Both the position numbers and the translations under genes were made by a program. Below, one piece after another: positions 25,398 through 34,163 of a DNA stretch of 64,000 bases. Source of the DNA: Pseudomonas nitroreducens. GTDB taxonomy: Bacteria; Pseudomonadota; Gammaproteobacteria; Pseudomonadales; Pseudomonadaceae. The stretch spans positions 156,476-220,475 of the forward strand of contig NZ_JACHLI010000010.1 of the NCBI RefSeq assembly GCF_014204515.1. Direction: 5' to 3'. The notes beneath the pieces were generated by a model that was not told the DNA's origin, did no database searches, and saw only the letters and a program-made list of their open reading frames with translations. Within the stretch, counting starts at the first letter, position 1. The number at the start of each line of letters is the position of its first letter.

Positions 25398-27434
25398 ATG
25401 TTCCAGTTGCCCAAGCACCGTACCTCTCCCTGGCATGCCGGCGAGAAGGCGATCCAGGAACGCGTCGGCGTCGCCGAGCGCATGGAAGTCCACGGCCAGA
25501 AAGTCATCCGCGACTACATGCCCGACCAGCACCGCGAGTTCTATCACCAGCTGCCCTTCATAATCGCCGGCGCCGTGGACGACCAGGGCCGGCCCTGGGC
25601 AACGGTGCTCGAAGGCGCGGAGGGTTTCATCACCTCCCCCGAGCCGAAAAGCCTGCTGCTGGACAGCGTGCCCGATGGCCAGGACCCGGCCGCCAGCGGT
25701 CTGCAAGCCGGTCATGCCATCGGCCTGCTGGGCATCGAGCTGCACACCCGCCGGCGCAATCGCATGAACGGCGTCCTGCGCGAAGTCGATGGCGGCCTGC
25801 TGACCATCGCCGTCGAGCACTCCTTCGGCAACTGCCCGCAGTACATCCAGAAGCGCGACTGGAGCCGTGACGAGCAGCGCTACGGCCAGCGCGCCCCGCG
25901 CGAAGACTTCGTCGAGCTCAACGATGAACTGGCGGCGATCATTGGCAACGCCGACACCTTCTTCGTCGCCAGCTACGTGCAGCACGAGGATGGCGAGCGC
26001 TCGGTGGACGTCTCCCATCGCGGCGGCCGTCCGGGCTTCGTCAAGGTATCCGGCAATCGCCTGACCATCCCCGACTACGCCGGCAACCTGCACTTCAATA
26101 CCCTCGGCAACCTGCAGGTGAACCCGCAGGCCGGGCTGCTGTTCGTCGACTTCACCAGCGGCGACGTGCTGCAGGTCCACGGCCGTACCGAGATTCTCTT
26201 CGACAGCCCGCAGCTCGCCGCCTTCGAAGGCGCCGAACGCCTGTGGACCCTGGACGTGCAGAGCGCCGTGCTGCGCCGCAGCGCCCTGGCGACCCGCTGG
26301 AGCTTCCGGGAATACTCGCCCAGCAGCCTGATGACCGGCACCTGGGCCGAGGCCGACGCCAAACTGCGCGAGCGCGAACAGCGCCAGCAGTGGCAGGACT
26401 GGCAAGTGCTGCGTGTGGAACAGGAAAGCGCGGACATCCGCTCCTTCTACCTGCAACCGCCGGCCGATACAGCCGTGAACTTTGCTGCGGGCCAGCACCT
26501 TCCCGTGCGCCTGAACGTTGGCGAGCAGGCGCTGATCCGCACCTACAGCCTCTCCAGCGCACCTTCCGATGGCGAGCTGCGCATCAGCGTCAAGGCCCAG
26601 GGTCCGGCGTCCCGTCACCTGCACGAACAGGTGCGGGTGGGCGACCGCCTGCAGGTCCGCGCGCCCATGGGCAGCTTTACCCTCAGGACCGATAGCGAAC
26701 GCCCGGTCGTACTGATCGGCGCTGGCGTGGGCATCACCCCCATGCTGTCGATGCTGCGCGAACTGGTGGCCGGCCCGGTGCGACGCGTGCACCTGTTCCA
26801 GTCCGCACGCAGCCTGGACCAGCTGCCGTTCCAGCGCGAGATCGCCGAACTGCGCCAGCGCGCCCCGCAACTGCAGGTCCATCGTGCCCTCAGCCGCCCG
26901 GAAGCCGAAGCGCTGGCCGGCCGCGACTTCGAACAGGTCGGGCGCCTGGATATCGAGGCGATCAAGGCGCGCCTGCCGCTGGACGACTACGACTTCTATG
27001 TCTGCGGCCCCGGCGAGTTCACCCAGGCGATCTACGACGGCCTGCGCGGGCTGAATATCAGCGACTCGCGCATCCATGCCGAGACCTTCGGCCCTTCGAC
27101 CCTCAAACGCCAGGGCGACAGCCAGGTGCCGGCGCTGGTGCAACCGCCCGCTGCCACCGACCCGGTGCCGGTGTACTTCTCCGGCTCCGCCAAGGAAGCC
27201 CGCTGGAAGCCGGAAAGCGGCACCCTGCTGGAACTGGCCGAAGCCCGCGGCCTGTCGCCCGACTTCAGCTGCCGCGGCGGCTCCTGCGGCACCTGCCGGA
27301 CGAAGATCGTCAGCGGCCAGGTGCACTACCCCAACCCGCCGGCCGAGATGCCCGAAGCCGGCAGCGCACTGATCTGCTGCGCCATCCCGGCGCAGGACGA
27401 CAGCGGCGTGCAGCCATTGATACTGGACCTCTAG
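25398..27434 (+). CDS. PNPOx-like / ferredoxin reductase / 2Fe-2S ferredoxin fusion protein
   Basis: A 678-residue three-part protein. Residues about 40-200 form a pyridoxamine-phosphate-oxidase-like split barrel (RPWATVLEGAEGFI and PGFVKVSGNRLTIPDYAGN), a flavin-binding fold. About 330-430 is an FAD domain with the RTYS motif near residue 380, and 435-560 an NAD(P) domain with GAGVGITPMLSML. The C-terminal 90 residues are a plant-type [2Fe-2S] ferredoxin with CRGGSCGTC near residue 624 and a final cysteine in LICCA. It could pass electrons from NAD(P)H to a partner oxygenase. It lies between a GST gene and a small unknown gene, beside the sulfur-monooxygenase island. Confidence 0.92.
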   Translation: MFQLPKHRTSPWHAGEKAIQERVGVAERMEVHGQKVIRDYMPDQHREFYHQLPFIIAGAVDDQGRPWATVLEGAEGFITSPEPKSLLLDSVPDGQDPAASGLQAGHAIGLLGIELHTRRRNRMNGVLREVDGGLLTIAVEHSFGNCPQYIQKRDWSRDEQRYGQRAPREDFVELNDELAAIIGNADTFFVASYVQHEDGERSVDVSHRGGRPGFVKVSGNRLTIPDYAGNLHFNTLGNLQVNPQAGLLFVDFTSGDVLQVHGRTEILFDSPQLAAFEGAERLWTLDVQSAVLRRSALATRWSFREYSPSSLMTGTWAEADAKLREREQRQQWQDWQVLRVEQESADIRSFYLQPPADTAVNFAAGQHLPVRLNVGEQALIRTYSLSSAPSDGELRISVKAQGPASRHLHEQVRVGDRLQVRAPMGSFTLRTDSERPVVLIGAGVGITPMLSMLRELVAGPVRRVHLFQSARSLDQLPFQREIAELRQRAPQLQVHRALSRPEAEALAGRDFEQVGRLDIEAIKARLPLDDYDFYVCGPGEFTQAIYDGLRGLNISDSRIHAETFGPSTLKRQGDSQVPALVQPPAATDPVPVYFSGSAKEARWKPESGTLLELAEARGLSPDFSCRGGSCGTCRTKIVSGQVHYPNPPAEMPEAGSALICCAIPAQDDSGVQPLILDL

Positions 27435-27449
27435 GGAGGCGAATCGATC

Positions 27450-27698
27450 ATGAACGCACTGACTGCATTCGAGCGTGGCAGCGAGCGCTTCCCGCACTGG
27501 AACGAAGAGCTCCTCGACACCTCCGAGCCGGGCTTCTGCGGCCCGAACGAGATGGAGGTGGGCTTCCTGCTGCCGCAGCTGATTGCCACACCGGGCTGCC
27601 CGTCACGCTCGCGCACCGTGGAGATCGGTACAGCACTCATGCGCTGGCTCAAGCGCGCGCCACAAACCACACCGCAGCATGAGGGAACACGAACGTAG
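27450..27698 (+). CDS. Small hypothetical protein, probably 3'-truncated at a repeat
   Basis: An 82-codon frame starting at ATG 27450, 15 bp after the fusion-protein stop and after a strong GGGAGG ribosome site, so it is almost certainly translated. The first 60 residues (NALTAFERGSERFPHWNEEL, then GFCGPNEMEVGFLLPQL) look like the start of an ordinary soluble protein, but I do not recognise it. The frame ends within the left arm of a repeat that starts at 27694 (CGTAGGATGG), so its natural 3' end may have been replaced. Confidence 0.6.
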   Translation: MNALTAFERGSERFPHWNEELLDTSEPGFCGPNEMEVGFLLPQLIATPGCPSRSRTVEIGTALMRWLKRAPQTTPQHEGTRT

Positions 27699-27779
27699 GA
27701 TGGGTGGAGCCTGCGATACCCATGCTGCTGAAGGTGCTCGGGAAGCGATGGGTATCGCTACGCTCCACGCCATCCTACG
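27694..27779. repeat. Inverted repeat CGTAGGATGG...CCATCCTACG
   Basis: The left arm at 27694-27723 (CGTAGGATGGGTGGAGCC..CGATACCCAT) and the right arm at 27748-27779 are reverse complements with few mismatches. The right arm is also the start of the 233-bp tandem repeat. Confidence 0.8.
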
Positions 27780-28331
27780 TTGGTGCTCTGCTGGTGATTT
27801 GCCTGTGGCAGGGAACCCTGATCGCGGAGCAACTTCTCTCCCGCAAGGCCAATCGCTGCTCCGGCCCGTAGGGCGCATAACCCGGAACGGGTTATCCGCC
27901 GATGCCAAAACGACGGATAACGCTGGCGCGTTATCCGCCCTGCGGAATGCTAGCAGTCCGATCTCGGTGTATCGCAATTGATGGGTATCGCTGCGCTCCA
28001 CGCCATCCTGCGTTGGTGCTCTGCCGGTGGTTTCCACGTAGCTGGGAACCCTGATCGCGGAGAAGCTCTCCTCCCGCAAGGCCAATCGCTGCTCCAGCCC
28101 GTAGGGCGCATAACCCGGAACGGGTTATCCGCCGATGCCATAACGGCGGATAACGCTGACGCGTTATGCGCCCTACGCAATGCTCGCCGTCCGATCTCGG
28201 TGTATCGCAATTGATGGGTATCGCTGCGCTCCACGCCATCCTGCGTTGGTGCTCTGCCGGTGGTTTCCACGTAGCTGGGAACCCTGATCGCGGAGACGCG
28301 CCTCTTCCGCAAGGCCAATCGCTGCTCCAGC
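27747..28331. repeat. 233-bp tandem repeat, 2.5 copies
   Basis: Units start at 27747, 27980 and 28213, each with GATGGGTATCGCT, exactly 233 bp apart; the third stops matching at about 28331. Each full unit contains CTCCACGCCATCCT, a GGAACCCTGATCGCGGAG block, a complete GGGCGCATAACCCGG REP element (27867-27943 and 28101-28177) and ends in CGATCTCGGTGTATCGCAATT-like sequence. No believable gene lies here; short frames across it simply repeat each other. Confidence 0.9.
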
Positions 28332-28399
28332 ACTGTTGCTCCAGCAACACCCGCCCAACACTTTGCTGTTCGCCCAGCGCCGCAACTGTTGATCAAAAC

Positions 28400-28412
28400 A
28401 ATCAAACCATTG
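28400..28412 (+). promoter_or_regulatory. Candidate IHF-binding site
   Basis: AATCAAACCATTG matches the IHF consensus WATCARNNNNTTR at every position. It lies in an AT-rich stretch about 22 bp upstream of the sigma-54 promoter candidate, the usual place for IHF to bend DNA for an enhancer-binding activator. Confidence 0.6.
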
Positions 28413-28433
28413 ATTTATAAGTAATTTAATTTC

Positions 28434-28449
28434 CGGCACAGCTTGTGCA
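28434..28449 (+). promoter_or_regulatory. Candidate sigma-54 (RpoN) promoter for the first SfnB-like gene
   Basis: CGGCAC-AGCTT-GTGCA fits the TGGCAC-N5-TTGCA consensus with the invariant GG (28435-28436) and GC (28447-28448) exactly 10 nt apart; two consensus positions differ. The start codon is 63 bp downstream. Sulfur-scavenging sfn genes in Pseudomonas are activated by the sigma-54-dependent regulator SfnR, which agrees. Confidence 0.6.
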
Positions 28450-28511
28450 ATGACCTGAACAGACAGACCCGAACGCCGGGTCGATTCATCTGCCGAGGTC
28501 GCTGTACTGCC

Positions 28512-29735
28512 ATGTCCCAACTCCCCGAATCCGCCCACTACGACATTCGCGAGCCGCGCGCCCATGTCATCGGCTCCGACGCCGAAGCCATCGACGTCGC
28601 CCACAAGGTCGCTGCCTTCCTGCTCGAAGGCGCCGCCGAACGCGACCGCCACCGCGAAGTCCCGCCCGAGGTGGTCGAGGTCTATTCCAACAGCGGCCTG
28701 TGGGGCATCACCGTGCCCCGCGAATTCGGTGGCGCACAGGTGTCCTACGCCACCCTCGCCGAGGTCATCGCCATCGTCTCCGCCGCCGACCCGTCGCTGG
28801 GGCAGATTCCGCAGAACCACTACTGCCTGCTGGAAGACATCCGCCTGCAGGGGACCGAAGAGCAGAAGCGCTTCTTCTTCGACCTCGCGCTCAAGGGCAA
28901 CCGCTTCGCCAACGCGCTGTCGGAGACCGGCGGCAAGAACGTCCAGGACATCCAGACCCGCCTGCGCCATGACGGCGACAGCGTGCTCATCGGCGGCCGC
29001 AAGGGCTACTGCACCGGCTCGCTGTACGCCCACTGGATCGGCGTGCTCGGCCTCGACGAGCAGAACAACGCCCAGCTCGCCTTCGTCCCGCGCGGTACGC
29101 CGGGCCTGGTGATCGTCGACGACTGGGCCAGCATCGGCCAGCGCACCACCTCCAGCGGCACCGTACTGGTGGAAGGCCTGCGCGTAGCGGCGTTCAACGT
29201 CTTCCCCACCCACCGCTCCTACGACGTGCCGACCCTGGCCGGCCCGTTCGCCCAGCTCACCACCGCCGCCATCGACGCCGGCATCGCCCGCGCCGCGCTG
29301 CGCGACACCATCGCCTTCGTCCGCGAACAGGCGCGCCCGTGGATCGACGCCGGCGTGGAGAAGGCCAGCGAAGACCCGCTGACCATCATCCAGGTCGGTG
29401 AACTGGGCATCCGCATCGAAGCCGCCGACGCCCTGCTGGAACGCGCCGGCAAGGTGCTGGACGCCGCGCGCCCAGCGCCGGACGAGGACAACGTGGCCCG
29501 CGCCTCGGTCGCCGTGGCCAAGGCCAAGGTGCTGACCACCGAGGTCGCCATCGATGCCAGCAACAAGCTGTTCGAACTCGGCGGCACCCGCTCCACCCTC
29601 GCCCGCCACGGTTTCGACCGCCACTGGCGCAACGCCCGCGTGCACACCCTGCACGACCCGGTGCGCTGGAAGTACCACCTGGTCGGCAACTGGCTGCTCA
29701 ACGACCAGCGCCCGCCGCGCCACGACTGGAACTGA
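28512..29735 (+). CDS. SfnB-like acyl-CoA-dehydrogenase-fold flavoenzyme (sulfur acquisition), copy 1
   Basis: A 407-residue member of the SfnB/DszC branch of the acyl-CoA dehydrogenase superfamily, FMN-type enzymes linked to use of sulfones and other organosulfur compounds under sulfate limitation. Seen: GLWGITVPREFGGAQVSYAT, then LGQIPQNHYCLLEDI (helical N-domain), FVPRGTPGLVIVDDW (beta domain) and the C-terminal signature DRHWRNARVHTLHDPVRWK shared with two further copies. The ATG at 28512 (MSQLPESAHYD) was chosen. It is the first gene behind the sigma-54 promoter candidate and is followed 9 bp later by the flavin monooxygenase gene. Confidence 0.88.
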   Translation: MSQLPESAHYDIREPRAHVIGSDAEAIDVAHKVAAFLLEGAAERDRHREVPPEVVEVYSNSGLWGITVPREFGGAQVSYATLAEVIAIVSAADPSLGQIPQNHYCLLEDIRLQGTEEQKRFFFDLALKGNRFANALSETGGKNVQDIQTRLRHDGDSVLIGGRKGYCTGSLYAHWIGVLGLDEQNNAQLAFVPRGTPGLVIVDDWASIGQRTTSSGTVLVEGLRVAAFNVFPTHRSYDVPTLAGPFAQLTTAAIDAGIARAALRDTIAFVREQARPWIDAGVEKASEDPLTIIQVGELGIRIEAADALLERAGKVLDAARPAPDEDNVARASVAVAKAKVLTTEVAIDASNKLFELGGTRSTLARHGFDRHWRNARVHTLHDPVRWKYHLVGNWLLNDQRPPRHDWN

Positions 29736-29744
29736 GGCTGAACC

Positions 29745-31118
29745 ATGAGCAAGCAGATCCGCCTGAACGCCTTCGCCATGAACTGCGTCGGCCACCTCTC
29801 GCCCGGCCTCTGGCGCCACCCGCGCGACCAGCAGGCCGCGCGCTACACCGACATCCACTACTGGATCGAGCTGGCGAAAACCCTCGAACGCGGCAAGATC
29901 GACGGCCTGTTCCTCGCCGACGTGCTGGGCGTCTATGACGTCTACCACGGCAACGCCGATGCTGCGCTACGTGCCGGCGCGCAGGTGCCGGCCAACGACC
30001 CGCTGCAGATCGTCCCGGCCATGGCCGCGGCCACCGAACACCTGGGTTTCGGCATCACCGCCTCGGTGTCCTTCGAGCACCCGTTCCCCTTCGCCCGGCG
30101 CATTTCCACGCTGGACCACCTGACCCGTGGCCGCGCCGGCTGGAACATCGTCACCTCCTACCTCAACAGCGGTGCGCGCAACCTGGGGCTGAAGCAGCAG
30201 CTCAACCACCAGCAGCGCTACGCCCTGGCCGAGGAATACCTGGAGGTCTGCTACAAGCTCTGGGAAGCCAGCTGGGACGATGATGCGGTGGTCGCCGACC
30301 GCGCCAGCGGCGTCTACGCCGACCCGCGCAAGGTGCACCCGATCGAACACAAGGGTGAGCACTTCGAGGTACCCGGCTTCCACCTCAGCCAGCCGTCGCC
30401 GCAGCGTACGCCGGTGCTCTACCAGGCCGGTGCGTCGAGCCGCGGCAAGGCCTTTGCCGCCGGTAACGCCGAGTGTGTATTCGTCGCCGCGCCGACCAAG
30501 AACATCCTCCGCGACCAGGTGGCCGACCTGCGCCGTCTCGCCGTGGAAGCCGGCCGCCAGGCCAGCGACGTGCTGGTGCTGAACCAGCTCACCGTGATCG
30601 TCGCACCGACCGATGCAGAAGCCTTGGCCAAGCTGGAAGACTATCGCCGCTACAGCGACCGCGAAGGCGCCCTGGCACTGGTCTCCGGCTGGACCGGCAT
30701 CGACTTCGGCCAGTACGCGCCGGATCAGGTGTTGCGCCACGTACAGAGCGACGCCATCCAGTCCGCGGTGGACGCCTTCAGCGCTGCCGACCCGCAGCGC
30801 CAGTGGACCGCCGCCGAGATCGCCGACTACTGCGCCCTGGGTGGCGACGGCCCGTTGCTGGTGGGCTCGCCGCAGACCGTGGCGGACCAGTTGCACGCCT
30901 GGGTCGAGGACACCGACGTCGACGGCTTCAACCTCTCCAGCCTGGTGGCGCCGGAAACCTTCGTCGACATCGTCGACCTGCTGGTGCCCGAGTTGCAGGC
31001 GCGCGGCCTGTTCAAGCGCGAGTACGAACAGGGCACCCTGCGCCACAAGCTGTTCGGCCAGGGCGACCGCCTCGGCACCTCACACCGCGCCGCGAAGCTG
31101 CGCCGAGGCCAGCAGTGA
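29745..31118 (+). CDS. LLM-class FMNH2-dependent monooxygenase (NtaA/SnaA/DszA family), copy 1
   Basis: A 457-residue bacterial-luciferase-fold monooxygenase that would use reduced flavin supplied by a separate reductase. Seen: MNCVGHLSPGLWRHPRD, GLFLADVLGVYDVYHG, RISTLDHLTRGRAGWNIVTS and LSQPSPQRTPVLYQAGASSR, all hallmarks of the NtaA/SnaA/DszA group. Members attack dibenzothiophene sulfone, nitrilotriacetate or pristinamycin, so the substrate is open; here the context points to an organosulfur compound. The stop overlaps the permease start (TGATG), coupling translation. A second copy lies at 35919. Confidence 0.9.
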   Translation: MSKQIRLNAFAMNCVGHLSPGLWRHPRDQQAARYTDIHYWIELAKTLERGKIDGLFLADVLGVYDVYHGNADAALRAGAQVPANDPLQIVPAMAAATEHLGFGITASVSFEHPFPFARRISTLDHLTRGRAGWNIVTSYLNSGARNLGLKQQLNHQQRYALAEEYLEVCYKLWEASWDDDAVVADRASGVYADPRKVHPIEHKGEHFEVPGFHLSQPSPQRTPVLYQAGASSRGKAFAAGNAECVFVAAPTKNILRDQVADLRRLAVEAGRQASDVLVLNQLTVIVAPTDAEALAKLEDYRRYSDREGALALVSGWTGIDFGQYAPDQVLRHVQSDAIQSAVDAFSAADPQRQWTAAEIADYCALGGDGPLLVGSPQTVADQLHAWVEDTDVDGFNLSSLVAPETFVDIVDLLVPELQARGLFKREYEQGTLRHKLFGQGDRLGTSHRAAKLRRGQQ

Positions 31119-31783
31119 TGGACGGCTGGTTCCGCAACCTCGACTGGCACGACCTCGCCCAGGCCTGCCTGGACACTCTCGCCATGCTCGGCGGCGCGCT
31201 GGCCTTCACCGTGCTGCTGGGCCTGCCGCTGGGCGTACTGCTGTACCTCACCGGCAAGCGCCAGCTGCATGCCAGGCCCGGCCTGTACCGCGCGCTCTCG
31301 GTGGTGGTGAACATGTTGCGCTCGCTGCCCTTCATCATCCTGCTGATCGTGCTGATCCCGGTCACCACGCTGATCACCGGCACCTCGCTGGGCGTCGCCG
31401 GCGCCATTCCGCCACTGGTGGTGGGCTGTACGCCGTTCTTCGCGCGGCTGGTGGAAACCGCCCTGCGCGAGGTCGACCGCGGCCTGGTGGAAGCCACCCA
31501 GGCGATGGGCGCCAGCACCTGGCAGATCATCTGGCACACCCTGCTGCCGGAGGCGCGCACCGGGCTGATAGCCGCCGTGACCGTCACCGCCATCGTGCTG
31601 GTGGACTACACCGCGATGTCCGGCGTGATCGGCGGCGGCGGCCTCGGCGACCTGGCCATCCGCTTCGGTTACCAGCGCTTCCAGACCGACGTGATGATCA
31701 TCACCGTCGCCCTGCTGATCCTGCTGGTGCAGGCCCTGCAGATGAGCGGCGACCGCCTCGTGGTGCGCTACACCCGACGCTGA
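31118..31783 (+). CDS. metI: MetI-type ABC permease, copy 1
   Basis: A 221-residue inner-membrane permease of the methionine-uptake family with five membrane segments and the EAA loop GLVEATQAMGASTWQIIWHT. The conserved RSLPFIILLIVLIPVTTLITG and SGVIGGGGLGDLAIRFGYQR segments are typical of MetI. Its ATG overlaps the monooxygenase stop by one base. No ATPase gene belongs to this half of the island; it probably shares the MetN encoded at 38316. The real substrate may be a sulfur compound other than methionine. Confidence 0.87.
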   Translation: MDGWFRNLDWHDLAQACLDTLAMLGGALAFTVLLGLPLGVLLYLTGKRQLHARPGLYRALSVVVNMLRSLPFIILLIVLIPVTTLITGTSLGVAGAIPPLVVGCTPFFARLVETALREVDRGLVEATQAMGASTWQIIWHTLLPEARTGLIAAVTVTAIVLVDYTAMSGVIGGGGLGDLAIRFGYQRFQTDVMIITVALLILLVQALQMSGDRLVVRYTRR

Positions 31784-31913
31784 ATTCCCCGCCCACTCCC
31801 CGTCCGGGAGCGGCACTTGCGATCCACCCGCCGGCAGCCGGGCCCCGCTGCCATCAAGGCCTCACGTCCACACCACGACGGCCCACCCACCAATGCCCCA
31901 AGGAGCAACACCC

Positions 31914-32684
31914 ATGAAAAAGGCCATCGCCATTCTGGCGGCCGTCGTCGCCTTCTCCGCCCACGCGGGGGAGAAACTCGTTGTTGGCGCCACCCCGGTA
32001 CCGCACGCGGAAATTCTCGAGTTCGTCAAACCGGTACTGGCCAAGGAAGGCGTCGACCTGGACATCAAGGTCTTCACCGACTTCATCCAGCCCAACCTGC
32101 AGCTCGCGCAGAAGAACCTCGACGCCAACTACTACCAGTACCGCCCCTTCCTCGATGACTTCAACAAGACCCGCCACACCGACCTGGTGCCGGTGGTGGG
32201 CATCCACATCGAGCCGTTCGGCGCCTACTCGACCAAATACAAGTCCCTTGCCGACATCCCCGATGGCGCCAGCGTGGCGATCCCCAACGACCCGGTGAAC
32301 ACCGGCCGCGCCCTGGTGCTGCTGGCCGAGAGCGGCCTGATCAAGCTCAAGGACCCGAGCAACCCGCAGTCCACCGAGCGCGACATCACCGACAACCCCA
32401 AGCACCTGAAGATCCGTGAGCTGGAGGGCGCCCTGCTGGCCCGCGCGGTGAAGCAGGTGGACCTGGCGTTCATCTTCGCCAACTACGCACTGGAAGCCGG
32501 CATCGACACCAAGAGCGCGCTGATCGTGGAGAAAGGCAAGGACCTCTATGCCGAGTTCCTCGTCGCCCGCCCGGACAACATCCAGGACCCGGGCATCCAG
32601 AAGCTGGCCAAGGCGCTGAATTCGCCGGAAGTCCGCCAGTTCATCCTGACCCGCTACAAGGGCGAGATTGCCCCGGCTTTCTGA
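31914..32684 (+). CDS. metQ: MetQ-type periplasmic substrate-binding protein, copy 1
   Basis: A 256-residue NlpA/MetQ-family binding protein. Signal peptide MKKAIAILAAVVAFSAHA with an ordinary signal peptidase I site before GEKLVVGATPVPHAEIL; there is no lipobox cysteine, unlike many MetQ proteins. The cleft segments ANYYQYRPFLDDFNK, YSTKYKSLADIPDGASVAIP and FIFANYALEAG are conserved. ATG 31914 follows AAGGAG with a proper spacer. It belongs with the permease just upstream. Confidence 0.88.
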   Translation: MKKAIAILAAVVAFSAHAGEKLVVGATPVPHAEILEFVKPVLAKEGVDLDIKVFTDFIQPNLQLAQKNLDANYYQYRPFLDDFNKTRHTDLVPVVGIHIEPFGAYSTKYKSLADIPDGASVAIPNDPVNTGRALVLLAESGLIKLKDPSNPQSTERDITDNPKHLKIRELEGALLARAVKQVDLAFIFANYALEAGIDTKSALIVEKGKDLYAEFLVARPDNIQDPGIQKLAKALNSPEVRQFILTRYKGEIAPAF

Positions 32685-32710
32685 TGCGAGTTCTGGCGCG
32701 CGCGGGGAAG

Positions 32711-32890
32711 CCCTCTCCCCCCGCCCTCTCCCTGAAGGGAGAGGGGGCTATCCGAGCCGCCTGATATCCCTGAGAACACCTGCAATTGCACCACGCGCCT
32801 GACCGGCTGAATCCAAGCTGGCAACGCACTCCGAACGGCCCTCTCCCTTCGGAGCGGGGCGCGCAGCCAGGGTTGGCGAGAGGGAGCCTC
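32711..32890. repeat. CCCTCTCCC/GGGAGAGGG-type intergenic repeats
   Basis: Two dispersed hairpin elements in the 234-bp gap before the second SfnB-like gene: one at 32711-32747 (CCCTCTCCCTGAAGGGAGAG) and one at 32836-32888 with the GGAGCGGGGCGCGCAGCCAGG variant. The latter variant recurs at about 35480-35520. No gene or clear promoter seen here. Confidence 0.7.
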
Positions 32891-32918
32891 CCGAACAGCG
32901 ATAACAACAGGAATCCGC

Positions 32919-34154
32919 ATGACCAACGAATCCGCACCCAAGGACCTTCGTGACCAGGCGCCCCGGCAACTCCCGGCGCGCCGCATCGACAATGACGTCC
33001 AGGCCATCGACGCCGCCCACGAAGTGGCCCGCCTGGCAAAACCCGGCGCCGCCGCCCGCGATCGCGAGCGCGCGCTGCCCTGGCGCGAGCTGGAGCACTT
33101 CACCGCCCTCGGCCTGGGCGGCATCAGCATTCCCCGCGAATACGGCGGCGCGCAGGTGTCCTACGCCACCGTGGCCGAGGTGTTCCGCGTGATCTGCGCC
33201 GCCGACCCGGCGCTGGGGCAGATTCCGCAGAACCAGTTCGGCCTGCTCAACGTCATCGACAACGTCGCCAGCGACGCGCAGAAGCGCGTGCTGTTCGGTG
33301 GCGTGCTCAATGGCCGGCGTATCGGCAATGCCGGCCCCGAACGCAATACCCGCAATACCCTGGAGCTCAAGGCCCGGCTGCTGCGCGACGGCGAACACTT
33401 CCGCGTCAGCGGCGAGAAGTTCTACTCCACCGGCGCGCTGTTCGCCCACTGGGTCGCGGTGAAGGCCATCGACGAGGAAGGCCGCGCCGTGATGGGCTTC
33501 GTCGAGCGTGGCGTGGACGGCCTGCGCATCGTCGACGACTGGTCCGGCTTCGGCCAGCGCACCACTGCCAGCGGCACCGTGCTGCTGGATAACGCACCGG
33601 TCGCCGGCTCGCTGGTGATCCATAACGGCCGCCTGGCCGACGTTCCGAGCATCCAGGGCGCCGTGTCGCAACTGATCCAGGCCGCCATCGATGCCGGCAT
33701 CGCGGCCAACGCCCTGGAAGACGCCGGCGACTTCATCCGCACGCGCACCCGTCCCTTCATCGATGCGAACGTCGAGAACGCCAGCGAAGAGCCCTTCACC
33801 ATCGCCGAGATCGGCCGCCTGCAAGTCGAACTGCATGCCGCCGAAGCGCTGCTGGAGCGCGCCGGCCATGTGCTCGACGAGGTCAGCGCACGGCCCATCG
33901 ACGACGAGTCCGCCGCCCGCGCCTCCATCGCCGTGGCCGAGGCCAAAGTGCTGACCACCGAGATCAGCCTGGCCGCCAGCGAAAAGCTCTTCGAGCTGGC
34001 CGGCAGCCGCGCCACCCTGGCCGAATTCAACCTCGACCGCCACTGGCGCAACGCCCGCGTGCACACCCTGCACGACCCGGTGCGCTGGAAGGTCCAGGCA
34101 GTCGGCGCCTACCACCTCAACGGCGCCCGTCCGGCGCGTCATTCCTGGATCTGA
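32919..34154 (+). CDS. SfnB-like flavoenzyme, copy 2
   Basis: A 411-residue SfnB/DszC-type acyl-CoA-dehydrogenase-fold protein, homologous along its length to copies 1 and 3. Conserved blocks: GLGGISIPREYGGAQVSYAT, ALGQIPQNQFGLLNV, DDWSGFGQRTTASGTV and DRHWRNARVHTLHDPVRWK. N-terminal 30 residues are polar and less conserved. The ATG at 32919 follows CAACAGGAATCCGC. Nine bp separate it from copy 3. The three copies differ in the substrate-facing loops, so they may cover different sulfur sources. Confidence 0.87.
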   Translation: MTNESAPKDLRDQAPRQLPARRIDNDVQAIDAAHEVARLAKPGAAARDRERALPWRELEHFTALGLGGISIPREYGGAQVSYATVAEVFRVICAADPALGQIPQNQFGLLNVIDNVASDAQKRVLFGGVLNGRRIGNAGPERNTRNTLELKARLLRDGEHFRVSGEKFYSTGALFAHWVAVKAIDEEGRAVMGFVERGVDGLRIVDDWSGFGQRTTASGTVLLDNAPVAGSLVIHNGRLADVPSIQGAVSQLIQAAIDAGIAANALEDAGDFIRTRTRPFIDANVENASEEPFTIAEIGRLQVELHAAEALLERAGHVLDEVSARPIDDESAARASIAVAEAKVLTTEISLAASEKLFELAGSRATLAEFNLDRHWRNARVHTLHDPVRWKVQAVGAYHLNGARPARHSWI

Positions 34155-34163
34155 GGAGCGCCG

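Noticed and set aside
27747..28331. Possible CRISPR array
   Set aside because: The 233-bp period, near-identical whole units and absence of short spacers or cas genes exclude it.
27583..28420. Several 60-150-codon frames within the tandem repeats
   Set aside because: They reproduce each other because the DNA is repeated and contain translated REP palindromes; no ribosome sites.
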